Positions 1 to 5,665 of a stretch of 5,740 nucleotides of DNA are shown here, in pieces. Made by a program: the position numbers and the translations under genes. Position 1 is the stretch's first letter. Each line of letters begins with the position of its first letter. The stretch spans positions 1-5,740 of the forward strand of contig JAFLZI010000033.1 in assembly GCA_029785625.1 (NCBI GenBank). Direction: 5' to 3'. Under the pieces are notes generated by a model, which saw nothing but the letters and a program-made list of their open reading frames with translations, had not been told where the DNA came from and made no database searches. The DNA is from Nitrososphaerota archaeon. GTDB lineage: Archaea; Thermoproteota; Nitrososphaeria; Nitrososphaerales; UBA183.

Positions 1-274
1 TCGGAGCAACCATGGGCTCTGGCGGCTGGGCAGGTTGGGAGTCGGGCTGGGCGCTTGGAACGGGTCCCTCGTCGGCGGGCATCCTCTTGGCCGCGTTCCA
101 AGTAGGAAGCCGCTTCGTCTGCGTCGGCTGTGGGGGGTTCCTCGAGCTCTGACGCGCAGAAGGGAGAGCCGACGGTATCAAAAGGATTATCCCGAAGAGA
201 GAGACCAGGTAAACGCCTGCCACAGCCCCAAAGATGATCAAGAAGAGAGAGAAGACGAGGAGGTTCCTGTTCAT
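1..274 (-). CDS. Small membrane-anchored protein with proline-rich tail, partial (C-terminus beyond left edge)
   Basis: Reading the minus strand from the ATG at 274-272 gives an open frame of 91 codons that runs off the left edge without a stop. The protein starts MNRNLLVFSLFLIIFGAVAG. Residues 4-35 are almost entirely hydrophobic and form one long or two short membrane segments. After residue 40 it changes abruptly to a polar, Pro/Gln/Ser-rich stretch (NPPQPTQTKR, then AQPDSQPAQPPEP near residues 75-87) that looks like a disordered linker to a further domain outside the window. A TATA-like box at 308-303 lies about 31 bp upstream of the ATG and fits a leaderless transcript. The gene follows the tRNA by 46 bp on the same strand. 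I do not recognise the family. Archaeal proteins of this layout sometimes end in a zinc ribbon, but nothing here shows that. That this is a real gene is inferred from the hydrophobicity pattern, the start context and the promoter spacing. Confidence 0.62.
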   Translation of the reverse strand, partial: MNRNLLVFSLFLIIFGAVAGVYLVSLFGIILLIPSALPSARQSSRNPPQPTQTKRLPTWNAAKRMPADEGPVPSAQPDSQPAQPPEPMVAP

Positions 275-302
275 TCCCGGCGGGAAAATGCGCAGTCCCG
301 AG

Positions 303-308
303 TATTAA
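303..308 (-). promoter_or_regulatory. TATA-like box of the small membrane protein gene
   Basis: The minus strand reads CCTTAATACT here, with the TTAATA core centred about 31 bp upstream of the ATG at 274. This is the archaeal spacing between TATA box and transcription start, so the transcript would begin at or next to the start codon. It lies just downstream of the tRNA 3' end, so the gene may also be reached by read-through from the tRNA promoter. Confidence 0.45.
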
Positions 309-365
309 GGGTTGAAGAAGTGGGCCGGCCCAGATTTGAACTGGGGACCTTCGCCGTGTCAGAGC

Positions 366-382
366 CTGACGAGGCGAACCTT
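366..382 (-). other. 17-nt tRNA intron at position 28/29 (anticodon stem)
   Basis: The pre-tRNA folds here as a textbook archaeal bulge-helix-bulge. Exon GACG pairs with intron CGTC to form the 4-bp central helix. The 5' bulge is TCA, cut TC|A, and the 3' bulge is AGG, cut AG|G. The interior is a tiny hairpin AGG-TTCG-CCT with a UUCG tetraloop. The outer helix is short and weak. Removing these 17 nt restores a five-pair anticodon stem and a seven-base loop. The site is not the usual 37/38 position, so it needs a splicing endonuclease with broad substrate range, as described for TACK archaea. Confidence 0.82.
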
Positions 383-399
383 GACGTCCTAACCATGCT

Positions 400-427
400 T
401 GAGGGTTGAACTCCATGAGAGTCCAAC
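400..427 (-). other. Candidate 28-nt intron inside the tRNA D-loop
   Basis: The minus strand folds as GTGC, GGGG, bulge AA|G, a perfect or near-perfect hairpin TTGGACTC / GAGTTCAA with loop TCATG, CCCT, bulge CA|A, GCAT. That is outer helix, 3-nt bulge, 4-bp central helix (one G-U), 3-nt bulge and inner helix, which is the canonical substrate of the archaeal splicing endonuclease. Cutting after the second base of each bulge removes 28 nt. About 21 extra bases would still remain in the D-loop, so a second splice, a different cut or an unusual D-loop must be assumed. Confidence 0.55.
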
Positions 428-486
428 TTCCCCGCACCTGGCGGACTAGACGACCGGCCCGACGTGTCAGCGCCTTTCACCCCCGG

Positions 487-493
487 TTTTTAT
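487..493 (-). promoter_or_regulatory. TATA box of tRNA-Val
   Basis: The minus strand reads GGATAAAAACC with the A/T core ATAAAAA centred 30 bp upstream of the first tRNA base at 460. This is the standard archaeal promoter geometry for a tRNA gene. Confidence 0.65.
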
Positions 494-562
494 CCTTAGC
501 AGAGGCCGTGGCACCGTCTTCGGTTCGCCGATTGACGAGACGGCAAGACGTGGCTCTATCGA

Positions 563-570
563 TTATATAG
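563..570 (+). promoter_or_regulatory. TATA box of the HMG-CoA reductase gene
   Basis: The sequence TTATATAG is centred about 29 bp before the ATG at 596. No Shine-Dalgarno-like sequence lies between it and the ATG (the bases just before are CAACAAGAAG), so transcription probably starts at or within a few bases of the start codon. The box stands back to back with the tRNA TATA box about 70 bp to the left. Confidence 0.7.
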
Positions 571-595
571 CCAAGCACGGGGACGCAACAAGAAG

Positions 596-1870
596 ATGAC
601 CACGAGTTCCGAGCTCCAGGGTTTCTACAAGCTCTCGATGGAGGACAGAAGGAGGGTGCTGAAGGAGGAAACGTCACTCTCAGACGAGGAAGTCGGGGCC
701 ATCGCCAACACCGGCGGGCTGCCGGCCGAGACGGCTGACCACATGATCGAGAACGTGGTAGGGGGATACACCTACCCCCTTGGAATCGCTACAAACTTCA
801 GGATCAACGGGAAGGACTATCTGGTCCCCATGGCTCTCGAGGAGCCGTCGGTGGTGGCTGCCGCGAGCAACGCGGCCAAGATGGCGAGGGTGAAGGGCGG
901 GTTCAAGGTCACGAACACAGGGCCGGTGATGATAGGGCAGGTCCAGGTCGTGAACGTCCCCAGGCCCGAAGAGGCGAAGTCGAAGCTCCTCGCCCGGAAG
1001 TCGGAGCTTCTGAAGAAGGCGAACGACCAGGACCCTATGCTTGTCTCCCTCGGCGGAGGCGCGAAGGACCTGAACGTCAAGGTGCTTTCCAGCCTCAAAG
1101 GGCCCATGGTGATTGCCGAGCTCATCGTCAACACCGGAGACGCCATGGGGGCCAACGCAGTCAACACGATGGCCGAAGCGGTCGCGCCAATGGTGGAGGA
1201 GACCACCGGCGGGAGGGTCTTCCTCAGGATAATATCCAACCTGGCCGACAGAAGGCTGGTCCGTGCCACCGCGGTCTTCGACAAGGAGGCGGTGGGAGGC
1301 GAGGACGTCGTGGACGGGGTGGTGTACGCTTACGCCTTCGCAGACGCCGACCCCTACAGGTGCGCGACGCACAACAAAGGGATAATGAACGGAGTTGTCG
1401 CGGTGGGGATCGCGTGCGGCCAGGACATACGGGCGCTCGAGGCGGGAGCGCACAGCTATGCGTCGAGGAAGGGGGTCTACAAGCCGCTCACGGTCTGGGA
1501 GAAGAACGCGGAAGGGGACCTGGTAGGGACTCTCGAGATGCCCATGGCGGTGGGACTTGTAGGGGGGGCCGCGAGGACTCACCCCGCGGCCAGGGCAGAC
1601 ATCAGGATCCTCGGGGTCAAGACGGCCATCGAGCTCGCGGAGGTCATGGGGGCGGTGGGCCTCGCCCAGAACTTCGCCGCTCTCAGGGCGCTGGCGAACG
1701 AGGGGATCCAGAGGGGCCACATGAAACTGCATAGCCGAAACGTCGCAATCTCCGCCGGGGCTACGGGCGAGCTGGTGGACGTCGTCGCCCAGAGAATGGT
1801 CGAAGAAAGGAAGATAAGGTTCGACAGAGCCAAGGAGCTTGTGGCCGAGCTGTCGGGCAAGACGGGCTGA
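596..1870 (+). CDS. Hydroxymethylglutaryl-CoA reductase, class II (bacterial type)
   Basis: This enzyme interconverts HMG-CoA and mevalonate with a nicotinamide cofactor. In archaea it supplies the mevalonate pathway for isoprenoid lipids, and in some bacteria it works in mevalonate breakdown. The 424-residue protein has the class II length and soluble form, with no membrane anchor. From memory it aligns without gaps to the Pseudomonas mevalonii enzyme from residue 1 (LSxxxR, then IENVVGxxxxPLGIATNF at 51-68). This supports the ATG at 596 as the start, as does the TATA box 29 bp upstream. Expected catalytic residues are present: Glu83 (LEEPS), Lys261 (THNKGIMNG), Asp277 (GQDIRALEAGAH) and His375 (GIQRGHMKLH). 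The cofactor motif DAMGAN is at 182-187. Asp146 matches the residue linked to NAD(H) preference in P. mevalonii. Most well-known archaeal enzymes are class I, so this gene looks like an old import from bacteria. Which physiological direction it serves is not visible here. Confidence 0.95.
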   Translation: MTTSSELQGFYKLSMEDRRRVLKEETSLSDEEVGAIANTGGLPAETADHMIENVVGGYTYPLGIATNFRINGKDYLVPMALEEPSVVAAASNAAKMARVKGGFKVTNTGPVMIGQVQVVNVPRPEEAKSKLLARKSELLKKANDQDPMLVSLGGGAKDLNVKVLSSLKGPMVIAELIVNTGDAMGANAVNTMAEAVAPMVEETTGGRVFLRIISNLADRRLVRATAVFDKEAVGGEDVVDGVVYAYAFADADPYRCATHNKGIMNGVVAVGIACGQDIRALEAGAHSYASRKGVYKPLTVWEKNAEGDLVGTLEMPMAVGLVGGAARTHPAARADIRILGVKTAIELAEVMGAVGLAQNFAALRALANEGIQRGHMKLHSRNVAISAGATGELVDVVAQRMVEERKIRFDRAKELVAELSGKTG

Positions 1871-1892
1871 ACGTCGCCGATCGCTTAAAGTC

Positions 1893-1899
1893 CTATAAG
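1893..1899 (+). promoter_or_regulatory. TATA box of the DedA-family gene
   Basis: CTATAAG is centred near 1896, which predicts transcription starting around 1921-1925. That falls on the in-frame TTG at 1924 and about 30 bases before the ATG at 1954. A weaker A/T stretch, CTTAAAG, lies just upstream at 1884-1890. The box gives the gene its own promoter, independent of the HMG-CoA reductase gene that ends at 1870. Confidence 0.55.
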
Positions 1900-1953
1900 C
1901 GGTCTGGAGCGGTCCCAATCTTCTTGCAGAAGGGGAGCGGGGACTTTCGCTCT

Positions 1954-2718
1954 ATGGTCCCGAGGAACAAGTATCTTCTCGCCGCTTCGTTCGTGGTGCT
2001 GGTCGTCGGAGTGCTGGAGGCGACGGACCTGATCGACCTGCCTTTCGGGAGCTGGTTCCAGCTCCTGAGCGGATCGATCTTTTCTTCGGCCACCCTGAAT
2101 GCCTTCATGTCAAAGTACGGGTATGCCAGCGTCTTCGGGCTGATGTTGCTTGAGAGCGCGTCACTCCCTGTCCCGAGCGAAGTCGTCCTCCCCCTGGCGG
2201 GGTACTTCGTCCGCCTCGGCGTGCTGAAGAGCTTCTGGGTCGCCGTAGGGGTGAGCACCCTGGGCGGCCTCGCCGGTTCGCTCGTAGACTACTTCCTAGC
2301 GATCTGGCTAGGGAGGCCCTTCGTCGCCGGCCTCCTCAGGCTGTTCAGGATGCACAGGGACGTCCTTGACAGGGCAGAGGCGTGGTTCGGGCGGTCCGCC
2401 CAGTGGACGGTCTTCGCCGCGAGGTTCGTCCCGGGGCTGCGGACGGTGATCTCCCTTCCAGCAGGGCTGTTCGAGATGGACCTTGCGACCTTCGCGGCCA
2501 TGACCCTGGCGGGGAGCTTCGCATGGTCCGTGGTGCTGATCTATGCAGGGTTCCTGGCAGGCTCGGTTTCGGGAACGGGATTCGCTTCTTCTTCGGTGGT
2601 GATCGACGGGCTCTCCGGGATTCTGGCGGCCATCTCGGCCGGTTACATCGGGTTCTACGTCTACACGGCGTTCCACAGGGCTGGAGGGGAGCCTACCCTT
2701 CCAGCATCGGGACTCTGA
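1954..2718 (+). CDS. DedA/VTT-family integral membrane protein
   Basis: DedA-family (SNARE-associated/VTT domain) proteins are inner-membrane proteins linked to lipid flipping and proton-dependent membrane maintenance; the substrate of this copy is unknown. The 254-residue protein has an N-terminal membrane segment (about 7-22), then the family core. Its hallmarks are [19 protein letters not shown] (65-83, with Glu67, Pro72, Pro74, Glu76), a Gly-rich helix near 98-120, [18 protein letters not shown] (154-171, the R-FVPG-R signature), then AGSFAW (186-191) and a further helix. The last hydrophobic stretch is about 222-240. I chose the ATG at 1954. An in-frame TTG at 1924 would add MQKGSGDFRS and coincides with the predicted transcription start, but leaderless TTG starts are unlikely. 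A GGGGAGCGGGG stretch at 1932-1942 could serve as a weak ribosome site for the ATG. The 3' end overlaps convergent hutU by 26 bp. Confidence 0.88.
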   Translation: MVPRNKYLLAASFVVLVVGVLEATDLIDLPFGSWFQLLSGSIFSSATLNAFMSKYGYASVFGLMLLESASLPVPSEVVLPLAGYFVRLGVLKSFWVAVGVSTLGGLAGSLVDYFLAIWLGRPFVAGLLRLFRMHRDVLDRAEAWFGRSAQWTVFAARFVPGLRTVISLPAGLFEMDLATFAAMTLAGSFAWSVVLIYAGFLAGSVSGTGFASSSVVIDGLSGILAAISAGYIGFYVYTAFHRAGGEPTLPASGL

Positions 2719-4348
2719 CCCCCTTCGTCCTGGCGGTCCTGACGGCTTCGTCGTAGCCAGCGTCCACGTGCCTTGCTACGCCTAGCCCCGGGTCGTTTGT
2801 AAGGGCCAGCCCTATCCTAGCCTCGGCCTCGGGGGTCCCGTCCGCAAGCACGGCCAACCCCGCATGGATGGAGTACCCGATGCCTACCCCTCCCCCGTGG
2901 TGGACTGACACCCAGGAGGCGCCTGAGACGGCGTTGAGGAGCGCGTTGAGTATGGGCCAGTCTGCTATGGCGTCGGACCCGTCTTTCATCCCTTCAGTCT
3001 CCCGATACGGAGAAGCGACCGACCCCGAGTCCAGGTGGTCCCTCCCGATTATCACCGGGGCCGAGATGGTCCCGTCCCTTACCATGGCGTTGATTATCTT
3101 CCCGAACCTCGCCCGCTCTCCGTAGCCGAGCCAGCAGACCCGCGAAGGGAGCCCCTGGAACTCTACTCTGGCGTGCGCCTTCTTGATCCATCTGACGAGA
3201 GACTTGTTTTCCCCGAACTCCCGAATCACGGCCTCGTCCGTCGCGTAGATGTCCTCCGGGTTCCCCGAGAGGGCCGCCCATCTGAAGGGCCCCCGGCCTT
3301 CGCAGAAGAGCGGCCTGATGTATTCGGGGACGAAGCCAGGTATCCTGAACGGGTCATCGACCCCCGCGTCCTTCGCCATCTTCCTGATGTTGTTGCCGTA
3401 CTCGAAGGCTATCGCCCCACGCTCCTGGAAGCTGAGCATGGCCCTGACGTGCTTGGCGATCGAGGCCATGGACAGCTCGACATACCTCTTGGGGTCAGAC
3501 GCCCTCAGGGCGTCAGCCTCTTTCATCCCCATCCCTTCCGGGATGTAGCCCGAAAGGGGGTCGTGGGCGGAAGTCTGGTCGGTTATGACGTCAGGGTCGA
3601 GCCTCGACTCGAGGAGCTCCGGGAGGACCTCGGCCGAGTTCCCCAAGAGGGCGACCGACAGGGCTCTCCCTTCCTTGGCGGCGTCCCTAGCCAGCCCGAC
3701 CGCCTCCTCCACGTCATCCACGACAAGGTCGCAGTACTTCTTGTCGAGCCTCCGTTGGATCGCCCTCCTGTCCACTTCGACCACCAGGGCGACGCCTTCG
3801 TTCATGGTCACGGCGAGAGGCTGCGCGCCCCCCATCTCTCCCAGGCCGGATGTCAGGGTTATCCGTCCCTTGAGGGACCCGCCGAAGTGCTTCGCCGCGA
3901 CGGCGGCAAGGGTCTCGTATGTCCCCTGGAGTATCCCCTGCGTGCCGATGTACATCCAACTTCCGGCCGTCATCTGCCCGAACATCGTGAGACCGCGCTC
4001 CTCTAGCTCCCTGAAGTATGCCCAGTCCGCCCACTTGGGGACCAGCATGGCGTTCGAAATCAGCACCCTTGGAGCGGCGGCCGTGGTCTTGAAGATCCCG
4101 ACCGGCTTCCCTGACTGCACGATGAGCGTCTCGTCGTTCTCCAGCTCCTTCAGGGACTTCACGATCGCGTCGAACGCCTTCCAAGAGCGGGCGGCCCTCC
4201 CTGTCCCCCCGTAGACGATGAGGTGCTCCGGGTCCTTGGCGACCTCCGGGTCGAGGTTGTTCATCAGCATACGAAGCGCAGCTTCCTGGTGCCAGCTCTT
4301 GCATGACATCTCCGTGCCCCTGGGAGCCCTGACCACGTGCTTCTGCAT
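2693..4348 (-). CDS. hutU: Urocanate hydratase (urocanase)
   Basis: This cytosolic NAD+-dependent enzyme carries out the second step of histidine degradation, converting urocanate and water to imidazolonepropionate. The 551-residue product is full length for the family. It carries its signatures: [19 protein letters not shown] near the N-terminus (19-37), YGGTGRAAR (46-54), [12 protein letters not shown] (78-89), the dinucleotide-binding [12 protein letters not shown] (166-177), YGNNIR (317-322), the active-site region [12 protein letters not shown] (346-357), [20 protein letters not shown] (435-454) and [11 protein letters not shown] (483-493). The ATG at 4348 lies about 26 bp downstream of a minus-strand TATA box, fitting a leaderless transcript. 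It is divergent from hutI across 84 bp, and its 3' end overlaps the convergent dedA gene by 26 bp, with stop TAG at 2695-2693. No frameshift or missing motif was seen. Confidence 0.98.
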   Translation of the reverse strand: MQKHVVRAPRGTEMSCKSWHQEAALRMLMNNLDPEVAKDPEHLIVYGGTGRAARSWKAFDAIVKSLKELENDETLIVQSGKPVGIFKTTAAAPRVLISNAMLVPKWADWAYFRELEERGLTMFGQMTAGSWMYIGTQGILQGTYETLAAVAAKHFGGSLKGRITLTSGLGEMGGAQPLAVTMNEGVALVVEVDRRAIQRRLDKKYCDLVVDDVEEAVGLARDAAKEGRALSVALLGNSAEVLPELLESRLDPDVITDQTSAHDPLSGYIPEGMGMKEADALRASDPKRYVELSMASIAKHVRAMLSFQERGAIAFEYGNNIRKMAKDAGVDDPFRIPGFVPEYIRPLFCEGRGPFRWAALSGNPEDIYATDEAVIREFGENKSLVRWIKKAHARVEFQGLPSRVCWLGYGERARFGKIINAMVRDGTISAPVIIGRDHLDSGSVASPYRETEGMKDGSDAIADWPILNALLNAVSGASWVSVHHGGGVGIGYSIHAGLAVLADGTPEAEARIGLALTNDPGLGVARHVDAGYDEAVRTARTKGVRVPMLEG

Positions 4349-4432
4349 GGTTTTCGCTCCCGCTGTCTCGATTTAAGACTTCAAAAGCCTCCGGGAACCC
4401 TTATCACGAATGGGTCGGCGCGCAGGGGGACG
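4349..4432. promoter_or_regulatory. Divergent hutU/hutI promoter region
   Basis: The 84 bp between the two start codons hold both promoters. For hutU the minus strand reads CTTAAAT at 4377-4371, centred about 26 bp from the ATG at 4348. For hutI the plus strand has CTTATCA at 4400-4406, centred 30 bp from the ATG at 4433. The geometry lets one regulator control both genes. An imperfect inverted repeat, TTTAAGACTTCAA (4372-4384, one mismatched pair around a central A), covers the hutU TATA box and could be an operator. That role is a guess from position alone. Confidence 0.5.
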
Positions 4433-5665
4433 ATGATCGACCTTGCGGTGATTCACGCGGAGGAGTTGGTGACATGCAGAGGCACTGGCGACACGCCCGA
4501 CGAATCGCTCGGACTCATCGAGGACGGAGCGCTCGCTGTCGACGACGGGAGGGTCTCCTGGGTGGGCACCACGAAGGAGTACGACCAGAAAGGGCTGAAG
4601 GCGAGGCGGACCGTCGACGCACGAGGAAACCTCGTCACCCCCGGCTTCGTGGACCCCCACACCCATCTGGTCTATGCCGGGAGCAGGGAGGACGAACTCG
4701 AGCGGAAGGTCGCCGGCGAGAGCTACAAGTCCATCCTGGCTAGCGGGGGAGGGATAGCGAGGACGGTGAGGGAGACGAGGAAAGCCTCTTCAGAGGAAAT
4801 CGTCAAGGAGTCAGAGGGGCGCCTGACCCAGCTCCTGAGGAACGGGGTCACCACCGCCGAAGTGAAGACCGGATACGGGCAGAGCCTGGAGGGAGAGCTG
4901 AAGATGCTCGAGGCCATAGGGGTGCTGAAGAGGACATCCAGGGTAGAGCTGGTCCCGACGTTTCTCGGCCTGCACGCCACTCCCCCCGAGTTCCGGAACG
5001 CGGGCGACTACGTCAACCACGTCGTGAAAGAGATCATCCCCGCAGTTGCTTCGGCCGAGACCAGGTGCGTCTTTTCAGACTGCTTCTGCGAGGACGGCGT
5101 CTTCTCGCGTGAGGAGTGCGGGACCTATCTGAAGGCGTCCAGCGCATCGGGGTTCAGATTGAAGATCCACGCCGACGAGTTCGCAGACTCCGGGGGGGCC
5201 TCGCTTGCCGCGGAGCTCGGGTGCACCTCGGCAGACCATCTGGGGAGGAGCGACTCGGCCGGAATCGGGGCCCTGGCCGAGAAGGGGGTGGTTGCTGTGC
5301 TGCTCCCCTGGACCTCCCTGTCTTCCTCCATACCGTTCGCAGACGCCCGTTCCATCATCAGGTCAGGGTGCAGGGTAGCCCTGGGGACGGACCTCAGCCC
5401 TAACTCCTGGGTCGAGTCTCCGCAGCTTGTCATGAGCCTCGCCTGCGCCGGGATGAAGATGACTCCGGCAGAGGCCCTCCTGGGGTTCACCGTCAACGCG
5501 GCCAGGGCAATCGGGAGGCAAGACCTGGGCGTCCTGGCTGAGGGCTCGCCAGCTGACTTCGTCGTCCACTCGTTTCCTAGTTACAGGTTCCTCCCCTACC
5601 GGATAGGCGGGCAGTACATAGAGTCTGTCTTCAAGAAGGGGGGAGCAGTCTTCGGGTCAGCCTAG
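4433..5665 (+). CDS. hutI: Imidazolonepropionase
   Basis: This metal-dependent amidohydrolase opens the ring of imidazolonepropionate to give N-formimino-L-glutamate, the third step of histidine degradation in the cytosol. The 410-residue product is the usual family length. Seen in order are the metal-site DPHTHLVYAGSREDELE (74-90, His76 and His78), the family stretch ESYKSILASGGGIARTVRETR (split across 96-116), EVKTGYGQ (143-150), LGLHATP (178-184, His181), KIHADEF (244-250, His246 and Glu249), SADHL (266-270, His269) and LGTDLSPNSW (317-326, Asp320). The start is the ATG at 4433, since the family's N-terminus begins here and a TATA-like box lies 30 bp upstream. A GTG at 4337 would extend it by 32 residues into hutU and is not believed. 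The stop TAG shares CTAG with the convergent gene on the right. TDLSPN differs slightly from the TDxNPG form common in bacterial enzymes. Confidence 0.97.
   Translation: MIDLAVIHAEELVTCRGTGDTPDESLGLIEDGALAVDDGRVSWVGTTKEYDQKGLKARRTVDARGNLVTPGFVDPHTHLVYAGSREDELERKVAGESYKSILASGGGIARTVRETRKASSEEIVKESEGRLTQLLRNGVTTAEVKTGYGQSLEGELKMLEAIGVLKRTSRVELVPTFLGLHATPPEFRNAGDYVNHVVKEIIPAVASAETRCVFSDCFCEDGVFSREECGTYLKASSASGFRLKIHADEFADSGGASLAAELGCTSADHLGRSDSAGIGALAEKGVVAVLLPWTSLSSSIPFADARSIIRSGCRVALGTDLSPNSWVESPQLVMSLACAGMKMTPAEALLGFTVNAARAIGRQDLGVLAEGSPADFVVHSFPSYRFLPYRIGGQYIESVFKKGGAVFGSA

Larger units (their letters stand above)
321..460 (-). tRNA. tRNA-Val(GAC), interrupted by introns
   Basis: On the minus strand GGGCCGG (460-454) pairs perfectly with CCGGCCC, followed by discriminator A73 at 321. 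The T-arm is CCCAG-TTCAAAT-CTGGG, the variable loop AGGTC, and the D-stem GTCT (451-448) pairs with GGAC (389-386). The anticodon loop is CTGACAC with anticodon GAC at 360-358, which reads valine codons GUC/GUU. CCA is not encoded, as is common in archaea. The gene is 140 nt instead of about 74. One excess is a 17-nt intron in the 5' strand of the anticodon stem. After its removal the stem is TCGCT/GGCGA with a G-U pair at 31-39. The other excess is about 49 nt inside the D-loop, including a 28-nt bulge-helix-bulge unit. The tRNA identity is secure. The mature D-loop sequence is not resolved. Confidence 0.93.

Noticed and set aside
12..152. 46-codon plus-strand frame from ATG at 12
   Set aside because: Short, low-complexity Gly/Trp/Ser-rich product, opposite the more convincing minus-strand membrane protein gene.
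275..320. Possible terminator after the tRNA
   Set aside because: Only short pyrimidine-rich runs (CTTCTTC, TTTT) are present, without a clear T-tract; not enough to call.
35..409. 124-codon open frame on the plus strand at the left end
   Set aside because: It runs across the antisense of the tRNA and the membrane protein gene, and its product is Arg/Glu-rich with no recognisable feature.
461..595. Searched for a small RNA or extra gene between the tRNA and HMG-CoA reductase
   Set aside because: Only the two divergent TATA boxes stand out; the open frame there is short, Cys/Ser-rich and unsupported.
680..1918. 412-codon open frame on the minus strand, antisense to HMG-CoA reductase
   Set aside because: It is a shadow of a GC-rich gene: low-complexity Arg/Pro/His/Gly composition, no domain, and fully overlapped by a clearly conserved protein.
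3035..4006. 323-codon open frame on the plus strand inside hutU
   Set aside because: It lies entirely antisense to conserved urocanase sequence and has the Arg/Pro-rich composition of a shadow frame; no promoter or start context.
4337..4432. Upstream GTG start that would extend hutI by 32 residues
   Set aside because: It would overlap the hutU start and place both hut promoters inside coding sequence; the extra residues look non-native and the family N-terminus begins at the ATG at 4433.
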